64,000 bases of DNA from Streptomyces armeniacus (GTDB lineage: Bacteria; Actinomycetota; Actinomycetes; Streptomycetales; Streptomycetaceae): contig NZ_CP031320.1 of the NCBI RefSeq assembly GCF_003355155.1, forward strand, positions 2,827,881-2,891,880, written 5' to 3'. This document shows, piece by piece, positions 62,927-64,000 of the stretch. A model generated the notes under the pieces. It searched no databases and was not told where the DNA came from. It worked only from the letters and a program-made list of their open reading frames with translations. A program made the position numbers and the translations under genes. Each line of letters opens with the position of its first letter. The first letter of the stretch is position 1.

Positions 62927-64000
62927 ATGAGCGAGCCCGCCCTCACCGATCTCCTGCACGCCGCCGTCACCGCCGTCGGAGGCACGGAACGCCCAGGCCA
63001 GGTGGCCATGGCGGAAGCCGTCGCCGAGGCCCTGGAAGACGGCTCGCACCTGCTCATCCAGGCGGGCACCGGCACCGGGAAGTCCCTCGGCTATCTGGTG
63101 CCGGCGCTCGCGCACGGCGAGCGCGTCGTTGTCGCCACGGCGACGCTCGCGCTGCAGCGGCAGCTCGTCGAGCGCGACCTGCCGCGCACGGTCGAGGCGC
63201 TGCAGCCGCAGCTGCGCCGCCGGCCGGAGTTCGCCATGCTCAAGGGCAGATCCAACTACCTCTGCCTGCACCGGCTGCACGAGGGCGTGCCGCAGGAAGA
63301 GGAGGACGGCCTCTTCGACCCGTTCGAGGCGGCCGCGCCGACCAGCAAGCTCGGCAAGGACCTGCTGCGGCTGCGCGACTGGTCGGACGAGACCGAAACG
63401 GGCGACCGCGACGACCTGCGGCCGGGCGTCTCCGACCGCGCCTGGTCCCAGGTGTCGGTGTCCGCGCGCGAGTGCCTGGGCGCCAGCCGCTGCGCGTACG
63501 GCGCGGAGTGCTTCGCCGAGGGCGCCCGCGAGCGCGCCAAGCTCGCCGAGGTGATCGTCACCAACCACGCGCTGCTCGCCATCGACGCCATCGAGGGCGC
63601 ACCCGTGCTGCCAGGCCACGAGGTGCTGGTCGTCGACGAGGCGCACGAGCTGGTCTCGCGGGTCACCGGTGTGGCCACCGGCGAGCTGTCGCCCGGCGGC
63701 GTCAACCGCGCCGTACGCCGCGTGGGGAAGCTGATCGACGAGAAGACCGCCGACCAGCTTCAGACCGCCGCCGAGTCCTTCGAGCGGCTGATGGAGCTGG
63801 CGCTCCCCGGCCGGCTGGAGACCGTCCCGGAGGACCTCGGGTACGCGCTGATGGCGCTGCGCGACGCCGCGCGCTCCTGCGTCACGGCGCTGGGCAACAC
63901 GCGGGACAAGTCCGTCCAGGACGAGGACGCCGTCCGCAAGCAGGCGCTGGCCGCGATGGAGAACGTGCACGACGTCGCCGAACGGATCGTGCAGGGCTCC
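62927..64000 (+). CDS. DinG/XPD-like ATP-dependent helicase (5' part, runs off window)
   Basis: The first 358 residues of a superfamily 2 helicase. Walker A is LIQAGTGTGKSLGYLVPAL, motif Ia VATATLALQRQLV, and motif II VVDEAHELV. Cys residues in NYLCLHRL and ECLGASRCAYGAECFAEGA fit the four-Cys iron-sulfur cluster of XPD/DinG helicases. ATG 62927 has no Shine-Dalgarno sequence; TAGGGT at 62912-62917 could be a -10 box placing transcription start at or near the ATG, so the mRNA may be leaderless. No LexA-type box was seen in the 84-base upstream gap. Confidence 0.88.
   Translation, partial: MSEPALTDLLHAAVTAVGGTERPGQVAMAEAVAEALEDGSHLLIQAGTGTGKSLGYLVPALAHGERVVVATATLALQRQLVERDLPRTVEALQPQLRRRPEFAMLKGRSNYLCLHRLHEGVPQEEEDGLFDPFEAAAPTSKLGKDLLRLRDWSDETETGDRDDLRPGVSDRAWSQVSVSARECLGASRCAYGAECFAEGARERAKLAEVIVTNHALLAIDAIEGAPVLPGHEVLVVDEAHELVSRVTGVATGELSPGGVNRAVRRVGKLIDEKTADQLQTAAESFERLMELALPGRLETVPEDLGYALMALRDAARSCVTALGNTRDKSVQDEDAVRKQALAAMENVHDVAERIVQGS

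Overview
The window looks like chromosomal DNA of a Streptomyces or close relative. GC is very high with strong third-position GC bias, GTG starts are frequent, genes overlap by ATGA/GTGA, secreted and lipoprotein genes are many, and four genes keep a rare in-frame TTA (bldA-type) codon. No rRNA, tRNA, CRISPR array, phage or complete insertion sequence was seen.

Left part (1-27.4 kb), mostly conserved core. It opens with the 5' end of ribD (minus strand) behind an FMN riboswitch, then an MFS exporter and a DUF5995 gene. Next is a candidate arginine catabolic set: a flavin monoamine oxidase of the amino-acid 2-monooxygenase type, a nitrilase-superfamily amidase, a cationic amino acid permease and an Lrp regulator. 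Both operons of this set carry the same pair of TTGCG half-sites. A SAM methyltransferase, the GuaB1-type protein and an acyl-CoA ligase follow, then secreted DUF4142 and DUF1996 proteins. A PucR-type regulator lies divergent to a three-gene redox set: a four-helix-histidine haem membrane protein, a NuoF-like flavoprotein fused to a ferredoxin, and a lipoprotein with four Yx[FWY]xxD motifs. A Kht-like cation/proton antiporter pair, a SorC regulator, rpe, rsmB and fmt complete this part.

Middle part (27.7-52.7 kb), a specialised-metabolite gene cluster. It holds a large LuxR-type ATPase regulator (LAL), a NDP-hexose 2,3-dehydratase and 3-ketoreductase, and a DrrAB-like exporter. Next come a histidine kinase without a response regulator and two more ABC systems. 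The core is a 6-methylsalicylate-type iterative PKS (KS-AT-DH/TH-KR-ACP) flanked by two KAS III-like acyltransferases with a Cys-His-Asp triad. A TDP-4-keto-6-deoxyhexose 3,4-ketoisomerase and a sugar aminotransferase close the set. The logic is an aryl acid plus acyl transfer enzymes plus an aminodeoxysugar. No glycosyltransferase, scaffold synthase or early sugar genes (RmlA/RmlB type) are inside the window.

Right part (52.8-64 kb). The cluster ends at a perfect inverted repeat followed by an open frame encoding only the C-terminal zinc-finger and ACT part of a RelA/SpoT homologue. After it come hflX, two tandem trypsin-like lipoproteins, a siderophore-type operon (two NIS synthetases around a GNAT acyltransferase) and the start of a DinG-like helicase. 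From memory, left-flank genes resemble the S. coelicolor SCO144x-147x region and right-flank genes the SCO579x-580x region, so the cluster may sit at a rearrangement breakpoint. That needs a comparison that could not be run here.
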